A DNA stretch of 64,000 nucleotides from Pseudomonas frederiksbergensis (GTDB lineage Bacteria; Pseudomonadota; Gammaproteobacteria; Pseudomonadales; Pseudomonadaceae). Made by a program: the position numbers and the translations under genes. Within the stretch, counting starts at the first letter, position 1. Every line of letters starts with the position of its first letter. The notes beneath the pieces are model-generated. The model worked only from the letters and a program-made list of their open reading frames with translations, was not told the origin of the DNA and ran no database searches. Positions 28,119 through 37,915 of this stretch are shown here, piece after piece. The stretch covers positions 1,973,501 through 2,037,500 of the forward strand of contig NZ_CP018319.1 in assembly GCF_001952935.1 (NCBI RefSeq), written 5' to 3'.

Positions 28119-29946
28119 CGGCAGGCAACTGATAGCTCCAGGTCTCGGTCAGGACTTCTTCAGTCGGTACCGATTCCGGTGTGGCTGGGACCGCTTCGGC
28201 AGCGACTGGCTGCTTGGCGTCTTTGTTGTCCTTGTCCTTGGAATCTGCGACTGGCTTGGCTTCGGCCGGCTTGGCTTCAACCTGCTTGGCCTCGGCTTGC
28301 TTGGTTTCCTTCGCTTCCTTGGCCAGCTTCTCCTGCTGCCGAGCGGCGATCTTGTCAGCCTTGGCGACGGAAGAGTTGGAGGCTGGCGACGATGTCTTGG
28401 CCAGGTCGGCAGTCACGGCGTTCTTGACCAGTGCAGCACGCATCTCGGTAGGCTTGCTCGGGTCCTTGATTTTCATCCGCAGCGTCAGGCGCCAGCCCTT
28501 GGTTTCAGGGTTGTAACGTACGCTGTTCTCGACCAGCTCGGCATTTTCGCCAACGCTGACCTGGCTACGAACTTCCGTAGCTTCCGGCAATACCGCAAGG
28601 GACGGGCCTTCGAAGTCCACCAGATAAGCCACGCTGCCGTCCGGCTGACGAATCAGGTTGGACTGTTTCACGTCACCCGTGGAACGCAGGGTCTGTTGAA
28701 CCCAGGCGCTGTCCGGTGCGTGAAGCGCGGCTTCGTCGATGGTCCAGTGCATGCGATAAGCGACTTCCAGCGGCTGGCCTGGTTCAGGCAGTTTTTCCGG
28801 GCTCCAGAACGCAACGATATTGTCGTTGGTTTCGTCGGCAGTCGGAATCTCTACCAGATCGACGGAGCCCTTGCCCCAATCGCCTTTTGGTTCGATCCAG
28901 GCACTTGGGCGCTTGTCGTAGCGGTCGTCGAGGTCTTCGTAGTGGCTGAAGTCACGACCACGTTGCAGCAGGCCGAAACCACGCGGGTTCTCGATCGAGA
29001 AATTGCTCACCGACAAGTGTTTCGGATTGTTCAGTGGACGCCAGATCCACTCGCCATTGCCGGCATGGATCGACAGACCGCTGGAGTCGTGCAGTTCGCG
29101 ACGGTAGTTCAGCACCTTCGACGGCTGATTGGCGCCGAACAGGAACATGCTGGTCAGCGGCGCAACGCCAAGCTTGGTGACCTTGTCACGCAGGAACATC
29201 TTGGCCTTGACGTCGACAACGGTGTCGCTGCCCGGACGCAGGGTCAGGCGATAGGCACCGGTAGCGCGAGGCGAATCCAGCAGCGCGAAGATCACCAGGT
29301 GCTTGTCACCCGGTTTTGGCTGTTGAATCCAGAACTCGGTGAAACGCGGGAATTCTTCGCCGGACGGCAAAGCGGTATCGATGGCCATGCCGCGAGCGGA
29401 CAAGCCATAGGTGTGACCCTTGCCGACAACGCGGAAGTAGCTCGCGCCGAGCATGGTCATGATTTCGTCTTGCTTGTCAGCCTTGTTGATCGGGTACAGC
29501 ACACGGAAACCGGCATAACCCAGTTGTTCGGTGGCTTTAGGATCGAACTTCACATCGCCGAAATCGAAACGACTTGGGTCGTATTTGATCTCTTCGACGG
29601 TGCTGGCTGTGATTTCGTTGATTTTCACCGGCGTATCGAAATGCATACCCTGGTGATAGAACGACAGCTTGAACGGCGTCTTCTGATCGGCCCACTCGGC
29701 TTTTTCAGTCAGGAAGCGGATTTTTTGATAGTCCGCGAATTTCATCTCGCGGAACTCGTTCGGCAGGTTACTGCGCGGAGCTTCGTATTTCTGCCCGGCC
29801 AGCTCTTTTGCCTTGACCGATACATCATCCAGATTGAATGCCCAAAGCTGACCGGCGCTGAGCAGGCAGAGCAGTGCAGAGCCCGCTACCAGAGCGCTTC
29901 GTAACCGTTTGGCAGACAATTTTGCATTACAGGGACTAACAATCAC
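28111..29946 (-). CDS. mdoG: Glucan biosynthesis periplasmic protein G
   Basis: Periplasmic OpgG, needed with OpgH to make or branch osmoregulated glucans. The likely start is GTG 29946 ([19 protein letters not shown]) with GAGGG upstream, giving 611 residues; an ATG at 29973 would add nine. A signal peptide ends near GQLWA. The body shows [39 protein letters not shown] and [13 protein letters not shown]. Compared with the 511-residue E. coli protein there is a C-terminal extension of about 100 residues, rich in Lys, Ala, Glu and Pro ([20 protein letters not shown]). Confidence 0.96.
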   Translation of the reverse strand: MIVSPCNAKLSAKRLRSALVAGSALLCLLSAGQLWAFNLDDVSVKAKELAGQKYEAPRSNLPNEFREMKFADYQKIRFLTEKAEWADQKTPFKLSFYHQGMHFDTPVKINEITASTVEEIKYDPSRFDFGDVKFDPKATEQLGYAGFRVLYPINKADKQDEIMTMLGASYFRVVGKGHTYGLSARGMAIDTALPSGEEFPRFTEFWIQQPKPGDKHLVIFALLDSPRATGAYRLTLRPGSDTVVDVKAKMFLRDKVTKLGVAPLTSMFLFGANQPSKVLNYRRELHDSSGLSIHAGNGEWIWRPLNNPKHLSVSNFSIENPRGFGLLQRGRDFSHYEDLDDRYDKRPSAWIEPKGDWGKGSVDLVEIPTADETNDNIVAFWSPEKLPEPGQPLEVAYRMHWTIDEAALHAPDSAWVQQTLRSTGDVKQSNLIRQPDGSVAYLVDFEGPSLAVLPEATEVRSQVSVGENAELVENSVRYNPETKGWRLTLRMKIKDPSKPTEMRAALVKNAVTADLAKTSSPASNSSVAKADKIAARQQEKLAKEAKETKQAEAKQVEAKPAEAKPVADSKDKDNKDAKQPVAAEAVPATPESVPTEEVLTETWSYQLPADE

Positions 29947-30267
29947 GAGCAACCCTCGCCGAAAACAGATCAAAAAACCAACGGCCAGTTAAAGTGCCTG
30001 TGGGGAATGCGGCATGGAAAAACCGACCCTACAGACCACTCTTGCCAAGTTGGCGAGCATTGTTCCGACTCCTATGGGGCTAAATGATTCCCCAAGAGGT
30101 TCAGGACAAGTCTCTACCTAAGTCAAAATGGACCAACGAACGCTGATCCCCGTAGCGCGCGATTATCTAGTAGGCCGCGTTACAACGCATCAGGGGTAAC
30201 AAAGTATTTATCGCGAAAAACGCCTGTTTACAGTCGAAATGCCCTTAAAAACATGTTTCAAGCGCTT
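29947..30267. other. opgG upstream region without a gene
   Basis: This 321-base gap between opgG and dtd must hold the opgG promoter, read on the minus strand. It is AT-richer than its surroundings. I see no convincing sigma-70 or sigma-54 element, REP sequence or small gene. Confidence 0.5.
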
Positions 30268-30705
30268 TCAGGTCTGTAACAGGAAGGTTACCGGGCCGTC
30301 ATTGACCAGGTGCACCTGCATATCCGCGCCGAATCTACCTGATGCCACAGTGCCATGCACCTGTTTCGCCTTACCTAATAAATAGTCGAAAAGCTCCTCG
30401 CCCAAGGCCGGAGGGGCAGCAGTCGAAAAACTCGGACGCAACCCGTTCCTGGTATCGGCGGCCAGGGTGAACTGTGAGACCAGCAGTAACCCACCGCCTA
30501 CATCCGCCAGGGACAGATTCATCTTGCCCTCGGCGTCACTGAACACACGATAGTTAAGCAGTTTCTGCAAAAGTTTGTCGGCGCTCGCCCGAGTATCCTC
30601 GGGCTCAATCGCCACCAGTACCAGCAATCCCTGATCGACGGCACCCACCACTTCCCCCGCTACCTCGACTCGCGCGCCACGCACACGCTGCAGCAGGCCC
30701 TTCAT
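30268..30705 (-). CDS. dtd: D-aminoacyl-tRNA deacylase
   Basis: Removes D-amino acids (and mischarged glycine) from tRNA as a proofreading step. The 145-residue protein starts [18 protein letters not shown]. Both catalytic signatures are present: [11 protein letters not shown], holding the SQFTL motif, and [13 protein letters not shown], holding the NxGP(V/F)T motif. The start overlaps the pip stop by four bases (ATGA), so the two genes are coupled. Confidence 0.97.
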   Translation of the reverse strand: MKGLLQRVRGARVEVAGEVVGAVDQGLLVLVAIEPEDTRASADKLLQKLLNYRVFSDAEGKMNLSLADVGGGLLLVSQFTLAADTRNGLRPSFSTAAPPALGEELFDYLLGKAKQVHGTVASGRFGADMQVHLVNDGPVTFLLQT

Positions 30706-31673
30706 GCTTCTTCAGGGGCCAGGTCGAGCATACGATGGGCCATCAGATCGGCGGCGCGAACCAGTGCGTCAGTAATGCCAGGTTCGGAAGCGGCATGGCC
30801 GGCGTCACGGATCACCTGCAATTCACTGTTCGGCCAGTTCTGATGCAGTTCCCAGGCATTGTCCAGCGGGCAGATCACGTCATAGCGACCGTGGACGATC
30901 ACGCCAGGCAAATGGGCGATCTTGCCCATGTCGCGAATCAGCTGGTTGGGTTCAAGGAATGCATTGTTGGTGAAGTAGTGACATTCGATACGGGCAATCG
31001 ACAACGCGCGCTGTGGCTCGGAGAAACGATCGACCACCATCGGGTTCGGGCGCAGGGTGGCGGTCCGGCCTTCCCAGGTAGACCAGGCCTTGGCTGCATG
31101 CATCTGGGCGATCTGGTCGTTGCCGATCAGGCGCTTATGGAAAGCCGAGAGCAAGTCTTCGCGCTCGTCCAGCGGAATTGGCGCGATGTAGTCCTGCCAG
31201 TAATCGGGGAACAGACGACTGGCGCCACACTGGTAGAACCACTCGATTTCCTGCGGGCGGCAGAGAAAAATCCCGCGCAGAATCAGACCGTGCACACGCT
31301 CCGGGTGGGTCTGCGCGTAGGCCAGCGCCAGGGTCGAGCCCCACGAACCGCCGAACAACACCCATTTATCGATGCCCAGGTGCTGGCGAATTCGCTCAAG
31401 GTCGGCGACCAGATCCCAGGTGGTGTTGTTTTCCAGGCTGGCGTGGGGCGTGGAGCGACCGCAACCGCGCTGGTCGAAGGTCACAATGCGATACAGGTTT
31501 GGATCGAAATACCGACGGCTCTGGGCATCACACCCGGCGCCGGGGCCGCCGTGGATGAACACAACCGGCAAACCTTCCGGCGAACCGCTTTCGTCGACAT
31601 ACAGCGTGTGGGTTTCATCGACGGCCAGATCGTGCCGGGCGTGGGGTTTGATCTGCGGGTACAAAGTCTGCAT
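30702..31673 (-). CDS. pip: Proline iminopeptidase
   Basis: Cytoplasmic alpha/beta-hydrolase (peptidase family S33) that cleaves N-terminal proline from peptides. The 323-residue protein shows HGGPGAGCD at the oxyanion region, [13 protein letters not shown], the nucleophile elbow [10 protein letters not shown] (Ser), and [12 protein letters not shown] and [12 protein letters not shown] for the Asp and His. Length is standard for the family. The pip-dtd overlap is common in pseudomonads. Confidence 0.96.
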   Translation of the reverse strand: MQTLYPQIKPHARHDLAVDETHTLYVDESGSPEGLPVVFIHGGPGAGCDAQSRRYFDPNLYRIVTFDQRGCGRSTPHASLENNTTWDLVADLERIRQHLGIDKWVLFGGSWGSTLALAYAQTHPERVHGLILRGIFLCRPQEIEWFYQCGASRLFPDYWQDYIAPIPLDEREDLLSAFHKRLIGNDQIAQMHAAKAWSTWEGRTATLRPNPMVVDRFSEPQRALSIARIECHYFTNNAFLEPNQLIRDMGKIAHLPGVIVHGRYDVICPLDNAWELHQNWPNSELQVIRDAGHAASEPGITDALVRAADLMAHRMLDLAPEEA

Positions 31674-31786
31674 TGCGCGCTCCGTAAGGGGTCGAGGTCA
31701 TCCCTGGGGGGACTTCTATTATTCTGCCGTCCGGCATCATAAACCCGAATTACGCTAATGAGCATGCCTTGCAGAGCCAGAGTTTT

Positions 31787-32707
31787 TCAGCCGGTTTTTT
31801 CAGACAAATAGCCGAGCAGCGTTTCGTAGAGTGCATCGACCTCGGCGACCTGCCCCCGAGCCCGCAAACAGCCATGGACCAAGCCCTCACCGTAACAAAG
31901 CGTCGCAGCCACGCCCGCTGCGTTCAATCGCTCGGCGTAGAGCACGCCGTCATCGCGCAACGGGTCGAATTGCGCCACGGCGATCAAGGCCGGCGGTAGC
32001 CCAGTGAAATCCTCGGCGAGCAACGGCATCGCATAGGCACTTGGCTGGCCGGTGCCGCGCAAATACAGGGCGTGATAACAATCCACGTCGCTGCTGCTGA
32101 GCAAGGGAGCATCGGTGCATTCACTGCGCGACGGCAATCGGTGATCGCCGCCCAGCCCCGGATAAATCAGCACCTGCGCCGCCGGCAATGGCTCGCCCGC
32201 ATCGCGCAGCGCCAGGCACAACGCCGCCGCAAGGTTGCCACCGGCGCTGTCCCCGGCCACCAGCGTTCGCTCGGGATCGAGGCGGAATGGCCCGGTCCGT
32301 AGCGCGCGCCAGACACCCAAACAATCCTCGAACGCCGCCGGAAACGGATATTCCGGCGCCAACCGATAATCGACGGCGATCACCAGCACGCCGAGCGTCG
32401 ACGCCAGTTCGGCGCAGATGAAGTCGTGGGAATCCAGGTCCCCCACCACCCAACCGCCGCCGTGCAGATAAACAATGCCCGGGCAACCGATGGTCGGTGG
32501 CGAAACCGGCGGTTGATAAGACCGCACCGGCACGCCCGCCAATTCGAAATCCACCACATAAAGCCCGGCGGGACGCGACGGAGTGAACGCCCGGCACATG
32601 TCGCTGTAGGCCTGGCGTAAACCGTTGAGGCTGCTGTCGGTGCTGTTGAAGCTGACGGTTTTCTCGACGAAAGCCGTCATCTGTGCAGAAAGCGGGTAAG
32701 GAGCCAT
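31787..32707 (-). CDS. Alpha/beta-hydrolase of the hormone-sensitive lipase family
   Basis: A 306-residue esterase/lipase. The HSL-family oxyanion motif HGGGW appears in VYLHGGGWVVGDLDSHD and the nucleophile elbow is GDSAGGNLAAAL. The acid lies in AQFDPLRDDGVLYAERL and the histidine in GLVHGCLRARGQ. There is no signal peptide, so it is probably cytoplasmic and acts on small esters; the substrate is unknown. It has the same orientation as pip but is separated from it by about 110 bases. Confidence 0.9.
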   Translation of the reverse strand: MAPYPLSAQMTAFVEKTVSFNSTDSSLNGLRQAYSDMCRAFTPSRPAGLYVVDFELAGVPVRSYQPPVSPPTIGCPGIVYLHGGGWVVGDLDSHDFICAELASTLGVLVIAVDYRLAPEYPFPAAFEDCLGVWRALRTGPFRLDPERTLVAGDSAGGNLAAALCLALRDAGEPLPAAQVLIYPGLGGDHRLPSRSECTDAPLLSSSDVDCYHALYLRGTGQPSAYAMPLLAEDFTGLPPALIAVAQFDPLRDDGVLYAERLNAAGVAATLCYGEGLVHGCLRARGQVAEVDALYETLLGYLSEKTG

Positions 32708-32754
32708 GAGTCAGGTGCCGGTCAGTTCAGCGGTTTGGGATTGGAACTCAGTTC

Positions 32755-32887
32755 TGTGGCGAGGGAGCTTGCTCCCGCTGGATGCGCAGCAGCCCCCAAA
32801 CCATTCAACCGAGTTTTATCAGATACACCCGACCAGCCGGGTTTACGACGGCTTCGCCGCCGAGCGGGAGCAAGCTCCCTCGCCACA
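32755..32887. repeat. Family B inverted repeat pair
   Basis: TGTGGCGAGGGAGCTTGCTC and its inverted copy bound the element, which lies between the esterase gene and the choline-binding protein gene. Confidence 0.88.
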
Positions 32888-32914
32888 GACAGCGTACATG
32901 CCGAGGAATGGTGA

Positions 32915-33862
32915 TCAGTTTTTCAAACTGGCCTGAACCGTCGCCACGCCATCCTTGCCATCGAAGCTGCTGACACCGGCGAGCCAACGCTGCAGATCCT
33001 CGGGATGATCACGCAGCCATTGCCTGGCAACATCCTGAGGCGTCTTGCGCTCCATGATCGGCACCATCAACTGGCTTTCCTGGGCGGCGGTGAAGGTCAG
33101 GTTTTCCAGCAATCGATTCACGTTCGGGCAGCGCTTTGCGTAGTCCGGGGCGGTCACGGTGGAGACAGTGGCGGCGCCCTCGTTCGGGCCGTAAACGTCT
33201 TCACTGCCGGTCAGGTAGGCGATTTTCATGTTGATGTTCATCGGGTGCGGGGTCCAGCCGACGAACACCACGAATTCCTTGCGATTCACCGCCCGCTGAA
33301 CGGCGGCCAGCATGCCGGCCTCGCCTGACTCGATCAGCTTGAAATCCTTCAAGCCAAATTGATTGGTCTCGATCATGGTCTTGATGGTGGTGTTGGCGCC
33401 GCTGCCAGGCTCGATGCCGTAGATTTTGCCGCCGAGTCGGTCCTTGAATCTGGCGATATCGGCGAAGGTTTTCAGACCCGCTTCGGCGACGTACTCCGGT
33501 ACGGCGAGCGTTGCCTGGGCATCGGCCAGGCTCGGTTTGTCCATGACTTTTACTTGATTGGCAGCGAGGAACGGCGCGATGTTTTTGTCCATCGCCGGTT
33601 TCCAGTAACCGAGGTAGATGTCCAGGCGCTTGTCGCGGATGCCGGCGAAGATGATTTGCTGCACGGCGCTGGTTTGCTTGCTTTCGTAGCCCAGGCCATT
33701 GAGCAGTACGTCAGCTACGCCGCTGGTGGCGATCACGTCGGTCCAGTTGACCACGCCCATGCGCACGGCCTTGCAGGAAGCGTCGTCACTGGCCAGGACG
33801 CTGGTGCTCAGCACAGCCGTGCCGCAGAGGATTGAGAGACAGCGGGTAAACAGTCTTTTCAT
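32915..33862 (-). CDS. Choline/glycine-betaine type ABC substrate-binding protein (orphan)
   Basis: A 315-residue periplasmic binding protein of the OpuAC/ChoX type. A signal peptide covers about residues 1-24 (ending STSVLA-S). Aromatic cage candidates for a quaternary ammonium ligand are the tryptophans in VVNWTDVI, YLGYWKPAM and FVGWTPHPM, as in ChoX. No permease or ATPase gene adjoins it, so it must use a transporter encoded elsewhere, as several Pseudomonas binding proteins do with the Cbc system. Choline, betaine or carnitine are candidates. A family C repeat separates it from hutG. Confidence 0.85.
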   Translation of the reverse strand: MKRLFTRCLSILCGTAVLSTSVLASDDASCKAVRMGVVNWTDVIATSGVADVLLNGLGYESKQTSAVQQIIFAGIRDKRLDIYLGYWKPAMDKNIAPFLAANQVKVMDKPSLADAQATLAVPEYVAEAGLKTFADIARFKDRLGGKIYGIEPGSGANTTIKTMIETNQFGLKDFKLIESGEAGMLAAVQRAVNRKEFVVFVGWTPHPMNINMKIAYLTGSEDVYGPNEGAATVSTVTAPDYAKRCPNVNRLLENLTFTAAQESQLMVPIMERKTPQDVARQWLRDHPEDLQRWLAGVSSFDGKDGVATVQASLKN

Positions 33863-33998
33863 TGGGAGGATCTCGTGCGGCAGCGGATTATTGTCGGGCC
33901 GGTGTCTTTGTGCACCGTGCCCGGAACATTACGCAGCGTCGAGAGGGCAAAAGCGAACTGTAGCGACCGTGTTTTGCACGGTGGCGACTGTTCGAGTC

Positions 33999-34101
33999 GA
34001 TCGTTCCCACGCTCCGCGTGGGAATGCAGCCCGTGACGCTCCGCGTCACTGGACGCGGAGCGTCCCTTGAGGCATTCCCACGCGGGAGCGTGGGAACGAT
34101 C
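33999..34101. repeat. Family C inverted repeat
   Basis: GATCGTTCCCACGCTCCGCG at the left is inverted at the right (GCGTGGGAACGATC), with inner inverted GACGCTCCGCGTC segments. It lies directly after the hutG stop. Confidence 0.9.
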
Positions 34102-34114
34102 AGTCAGCGATCAG

Positions 34115-34915
34115 TCATCCGTAATGCTTTTCGCCCCAGGCCAGCAGCCCTTGCAGCAATTCCTTGAGCACCACCTGCGTCGGTGCCGCCAGGTCCGGGC
34201 GATAGCGGAACGGCTCGAACTCGTCCATGTACGTGCACTGGCCCAACTCCAGTTGCACCGCATGGATGTTCTCGGCGGGATTGCCGTAATGCCGGGTGAT
34301 GTGGCCGCCCTTGAAGCGACCGTTCAGCACATGGCTGTAATCGCCGTGGCGTGCGCAGATGGCTTCCAGCTGAGAGGCCAACTGTGGATCGCAACTGGCG
34401 CCGTTGAAGGTGCCGAGGTTGAAGTCCGGCAGCTTGCCGTCGAACAGGTGCGGGATGATCGAGCGGATCGAGTGCGCATCGAACAGCAGCGCATAGCCAA
34501 ACTCGGCTTTCAGCCGCGCCAGCTCGTTCTGCAAGGTGCTGTGATACGGCGTCCAGATCTGCTCCAGATAAGTCGCGCGCTCTGCGGCTGATGGCTCATG
34601 CCCTTCGCGGAACAACGCAATGCCGTCGAACAGCGTCGCCGGGAACAGACCGGTGGTCGCGCCGGCATACAACGGCTTGTCGTCAGACGGTCGATTCAGG
34701 TCAATGACAAAACGCGAGTACTCGGCGGCCAAGGTGCTGGCGCCCAGCTCGGCAGCAAACTCGTAAAGCTGCGGAATATGCCAGTCAGTGTCCGGCAGGC
34801 TTTTCGCGTCGGGGATCAACCCGGCTTCGACCGTCGGGGTCAGGCGCAGGCCGGCGTGGGGCATGCTGATCAGCAGCGGTACGCGACCTTGTTTGAAGTT
34901 CAGGACCTTATCCAC
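34115..34915 (-). CDS. hutG: N-formylglutamate deformylase
   Basis: Last step of the five-step histidine pathway: hydrolyses N-formylglutamate to glutamate and formate. The 266-residue protein starts MDKVLNFKQGRVPLLISMPH. Likely metal and substrate residues are in SMPHAGLRL, VIDLNRPSDD, LLFDAHSIRS and GGHITRHYG. It is the last gene of the hut operon, nine bases after hutI. Together with HutF it defines the Pseudomonas-type route, which avoids the direct formiminoglutamase used by enterics. Confidence 0.96.
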   Translation of the reverse strand: MDKVLNFKQGRVPLLISMPHAGLRLTPTVEAGLIPDAKSLPDTDWHIPQLYEFAAELGASTLAAEYSRFVIDLNRPSDDKPLYAGATTGLFPATLFDGIALFREGHEPSAAERATYLEQIWTPYHSTLQNELARLKAEFGYALLFDAHSIRSIIPHLFDGKLPDFNLGTFNGASCDPQLASQLEAICARHGDYSHVLNGRFKGGHITRHYGNPAENIHAVQLELGQCTYMDEFEPFRYRPDLAAPTQVVLKELLQGLLAWGEKHYG

Positions 34916-34925
34916 AACTGTTCTC

Positions 34926-36131
34926 CTAAATGCTCACTTCAACGCCGTGACGCACGACGCGTTTTTCCAGGTCGCCGCCCAGCCAGTACGACAGGTCGGC
35001 CGGACGATCGATTTGCCAAGCGACGAAATCCGCACACTTGCCGACTTCCAGCGAACCGTGGGTTTCAGCCATGCCCAGCGCGGTGGCGGCGTGAATCGTT
35101 GCCCCGGCCAAGGCTTCCTCCGGGGTCATGCGGAAACAGGTGCACGCCATGTTCAGCATCAAACGCAACGACAGTGCCGGCGAGGTGCCGGGGTTGAGGT
35201 CGCTGGCGATGGCGATTTTCACGCCGTGCTTGCGCAGCGCCTCCATCGGCGGCAATTGGGTTTCCCGCAGGAAGTAAAAGGCGCCGGGCAGCAACACCGC
35301 GACGGTGCCGGACTTGGCCATGGCGATGGCGTCGTCTTCGGTCATGAATTCCAGGTGATCGGCCGATAGTGCGTGGTAACGCGCAGCCAGACTCGAGCCA
35401 TGCAACGACGACAACTGTTCGGCGTGCAGTTTCACCGGCAAACCGAGCTGCTGCGCGGTGATGAACACCCGCTCGACCTGCGCCGGCGAAAACGCCAGGT
35501 ATTCGCAGAACGCGTCCACCGCATCCACCAGCCCTTCGGCGGCCAGGGCCGGGAGCATCTCGGCGCAGATGTGATCGATGTAGTCGTCGGCACGGTCCGC
35601 GTATTCCGGCGGCAAGGCGTGAGCGGCCAGGCAGGTGCTGCGCACGCTGACCGGGAGCTCGGCGCCGAGACGGCGGATGACCCGCAGGATCTTGCGTTCG
35701 CTGGCCAGGTCCAGGCCGTAGCCGGATTTCATCTCGACGGTGGTCACGCCGTCGCGCATCAGGCTCTTCAGACGCTTGGCAGCGCTGGCGAACAGTTCAT
35801 CTTCAGTGGCCGCACGAGTGGCGCGCACGGTGCTGGCGATGCCACCACCGGCCGCTGCGATTTCCGCATAGCTGACGCCTTGCAGACGCTGCTCGAATTC
35901 ACCGCTGCGGTTACCGCCGAACACCGTGTGGGTGTGGCAGTCGATCAGGCCCGGCGTCACCCAGGCCCCTTTAAGATCATTGACTGCCGGGTACTCGCCC
36001 GCCGGCAGTTCGGCACGCGGGCCGATCCACTCAATGTGCGCTCCTGACGTCACGATGGCCGCATCCTCGATGATCGAGTAGACGCCTTGCGCCATGGTTG
36101 CGACGTGGCAGTGTTGCCAGAGAGTTTTCAT
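34926..36131 (-). CDS. hutI: Imidazolonepropionase
   Basis: Third step of histidine degradation: opens 4-imidazolone-5-propionate to formimidoylglutamate. The protein has 401 residues from ATG 36131 ([20 protein letters not shown]); a longer frame upstream only reads through a repeat. Amidohydrolase-superfamily metal ligands are seen in [28 protein letters not shown] and [14 protein letters not shown]. It is separated from hutH by a family C repeat but from hutG by only nine bases. Confidence 0.97.
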   Translation of the reverse strand: MKTLWQHCHVATMAQGVYSIIEDAAIVTSGAHIEWIGPRAELPAGEYPAVNDLKGAWVTPGLIDCHTHTVFGGNRSGEFEQRLQGVSYAEIAAAGGGIASTVRATRAATEDELFASAAKRLKSLMRDGVTTVEMKSGYGLDLASERKILRVIRRLGAELPVSVRSTCLAAHALPPEYADRADDYIDHICAEMLPALAAEGLVDAVDAFCEYLAFSPAQVERVFITAQQLGLPVKLHAEQLSSLHGSSLAARYHALSADHLEFMTEDDAIAMAKSGTVAVLLPGAFYFLRETQLPPMEALRKHGVKIAIASDLNPGTSPALSLRLMLNMACTCFRMTPEEALAGATIHAATALGMAETHGSLEVGKCADFVAWQIDRPADLSYWLGGDLEKRVVRHGVEVSI

Positions 36132-36149
36132 CCCGAGTTCCTCGTCTTT

Positions 36150-36251
36150 GATCGTTCCCACGCTCCGCGTGGGAATGCCTCTAGGGACGCTCTGCGTCCA
36201 GTGACGCGGAGCGTCACGGGCTGCATTCCCACGCAGAGCGTGGGAACGATC
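36150..36251. repeat. Family C inverted repeat
   Basis: Same termini (GATCGTTCCCACGC ... GCGTGGGAACGATC) and inner GACGCGGAGCGTC-type dyad as the other copies. It fills the hutH-hutI gap inside the operon. Confidence 0.9.
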
Positions 36252-36267
36252 GGTGGGTGGGTGGGGG

Positions 36268-37800
36268 TTAGAGGCTAGGCAACAACTTCGCCGAGACCAG
36301 CTCATTCAGGCAACGCGTCGCCAACAACTCGGTCGCCGCATTGATGTCCGGTGCGAAGAAGCGGTCTTTCTCATAGAACGGCACTTCGGCACGCAGAATC
36401 CCGCGAGCTTTTTCGAGTTTTGGCGAGGTCTTCAGACCTTCACGCAGATCCAGGCCCTGGCAGGCCGCCAACCATTCCACCGCGAGAACGCCGCGAGTGT
36501 TTTCGGCCATTTCCCACAGGCGCTTGCCGGCAGCCGGCGCCATGGAAACGTGGTCTTCCTGGTTCGCGGAAGTCGGCAGGCTGTCCACCGAGTGCGGATG
36601 GGACAGCGCCTTGTTCTCGCTGGCCAGTGCCGCAGCGGTCACCTGGGCAATCATGAAGCCGGAGTTCACGCCGCCATTGGCCACCAGGAACGGCGGCAGT
36701 TGCGACATGTGCTTGTCCATCATCAGCGAGATACGACGTTCGCTCAGGGAACCGATTTCGGCGATAGCCAAGGCCATGTTGTCAGCAGCCATGGCGACCG
36801 GTTCGGCGTGGAAGTTACCGCCGGAAATCACGTCGCCTTCAGCGGCGAAGACCAGCGGGTTGTCCGAAACGGCGTTGGCTTCGATGGCGAGCACTTCGGC
36901 GGCCTGACGGAACTGGGTCAGGCAGGCGCCCATGACTTGCGGCTGGCAGCGCAGGGAGTACGGGTCCTGGACCTTGTCGCAGTTCTGGTGCGAGTCGGAC
37001 ACTTCACTGCGCTCGCCCAGCAGATCGCGGTAAGCGGCAGCGGCGTCGATCTGGCCTTTCTGGCCACGAGCAGCGTGGATGCGGGCGTCGAACGGCGAGC
37101 GCGAGCCCAATACCGCTTCAACCGTCATACCGCCAATGGCCAGGGCGCCAGCGAACAGGTCTTCACCTTCGAACAGACCACGCAACGCGTAAGCTGTGGA
37201 CACCTGAGTACCGTTGAGCAGCGCCAGACCTTCTTTCGCCGCCAGGGTCAGCGGAGTCAGACCAGCCACTTTCAGCGCTTCAGTCGCTTCCATCCACTCG
37301 CCTTTGTAGCGAGCCTTGCCTTCGCCCAGCAGCACCAGCGACATGTGGGCCAACGGCGCCAGGTCACCGGATGCACCGACCGAACCTTTTAATGGAATGT
37401 GCGGGTAAACCTCGGCGTTGATCAGGGCGATCAACGCGTCAATGACGACGCGACGAATGCCGGAGAAACCACGGCTCAGGCTGTTGACCTTGAGCACCAT
37501 GACCAAGCGCACCAGCGCGTCGCTGATTGGCTCGCCGACACCGGCGGCGTGGGACAACACCAGCGAGCGCTGCAGGTTTTCCAGGTCTTCGCTGGCGATG
37601 CGGGTCGAAGCCAGCAGGCCGAAACCGGTGTTGATGCCGTAAGCGGTGCGGTTCTCGGCGAGGATCTGTTCCACGCAGGCAACGCTGGCTTCGATCTGCG
37701 CCGAGGCACTGTTGTCGAGGGTGATTTTGACCGGTTGCTGATAGATATCACGCAGTTGGGCAAGGCTCAGTTGGCCGGGAATCAAATTAAGCGCAGTCAC
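36268..37800 (-). CDS. hutH: Histidine ammonia-lyase
   Basis: First step of histidine degradation: non-oxidative elimination of ammonia to give urocanate. The protein has 510 residues from GTG 37800, preceded by GGAGAATGAT; a longer upstream frame is unsupported. The MIO-forming Ala-Ser-Gly is intact at residues 143-145 within [17 protein letters not shown]. Other active-site residues are in [23 protein letters not shown] and [13 protein letters not shown]. It matches the crystallised P. putida enzyme in length. It lies 115 bases downstream of a paralog that lacks the MIO triad. Confidence 0.98.
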   Translation of the reverse strand: MTALNLIPGQLSLAQLRDIYQQPVKITLDNSASAQIEASVACVEQILAENRTAYGINTGFGLLASTRIASEDLENLQRSLVLSHAAGVGEPISDALVRLVMVLKVNSLSRGFSGIRRVVIDALIALINAEVYPHIPLKGSVGASGDLAPLAHMSLVLLGEGKARYKGEWMEATEALKVAGLTPLTLAAKEGLALLNGTQVSTAYALRGLFEGEDLFAGALAIGGMTVEAVLGSRSPFDARIHAARGQKGQIDAAAAYRDLLGERSEVSDSHQNCDKVQDPYSLRCQPQVMGACLTQFRQAAEVLAIEANAVSDNPLVFAAEGDVISGGNFHAEPVAMAADNMALAIAEIGSLSERRISLMMDKHMSQLPPFLVANGGVNSGFMIAQVTAAALASENKALSHPHSVDSLPTSANQEDHVSMAPAAGKRLWEMAENTRGVLAVEWLAACQGLDLREGLKTSPKLEKARGILRAEVPFYEKDRFFAPDINAATELLATRCLNELVSAKLLPSL

Positions 37801-37915
37801 ATCATTCTCCTTTTGAGAGTCTTTTATTAACTCACCAGACGCTCCGGAAATGTCCGTTGTCCGTCGCGTCTCGTCTTTTGGGGAGCCGCGCCTTGGCACG
37901 CTGGTGTGGTGGGAA

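Noticed and set aside
36132..36305. N-terminal extension of hutI (starting MSWSRRSCC)
   Set aside because: The extension encodes [20 protein letters not shown] text that comes from the family C repeat; similar text appears wherever such a repeat is read in that frame.
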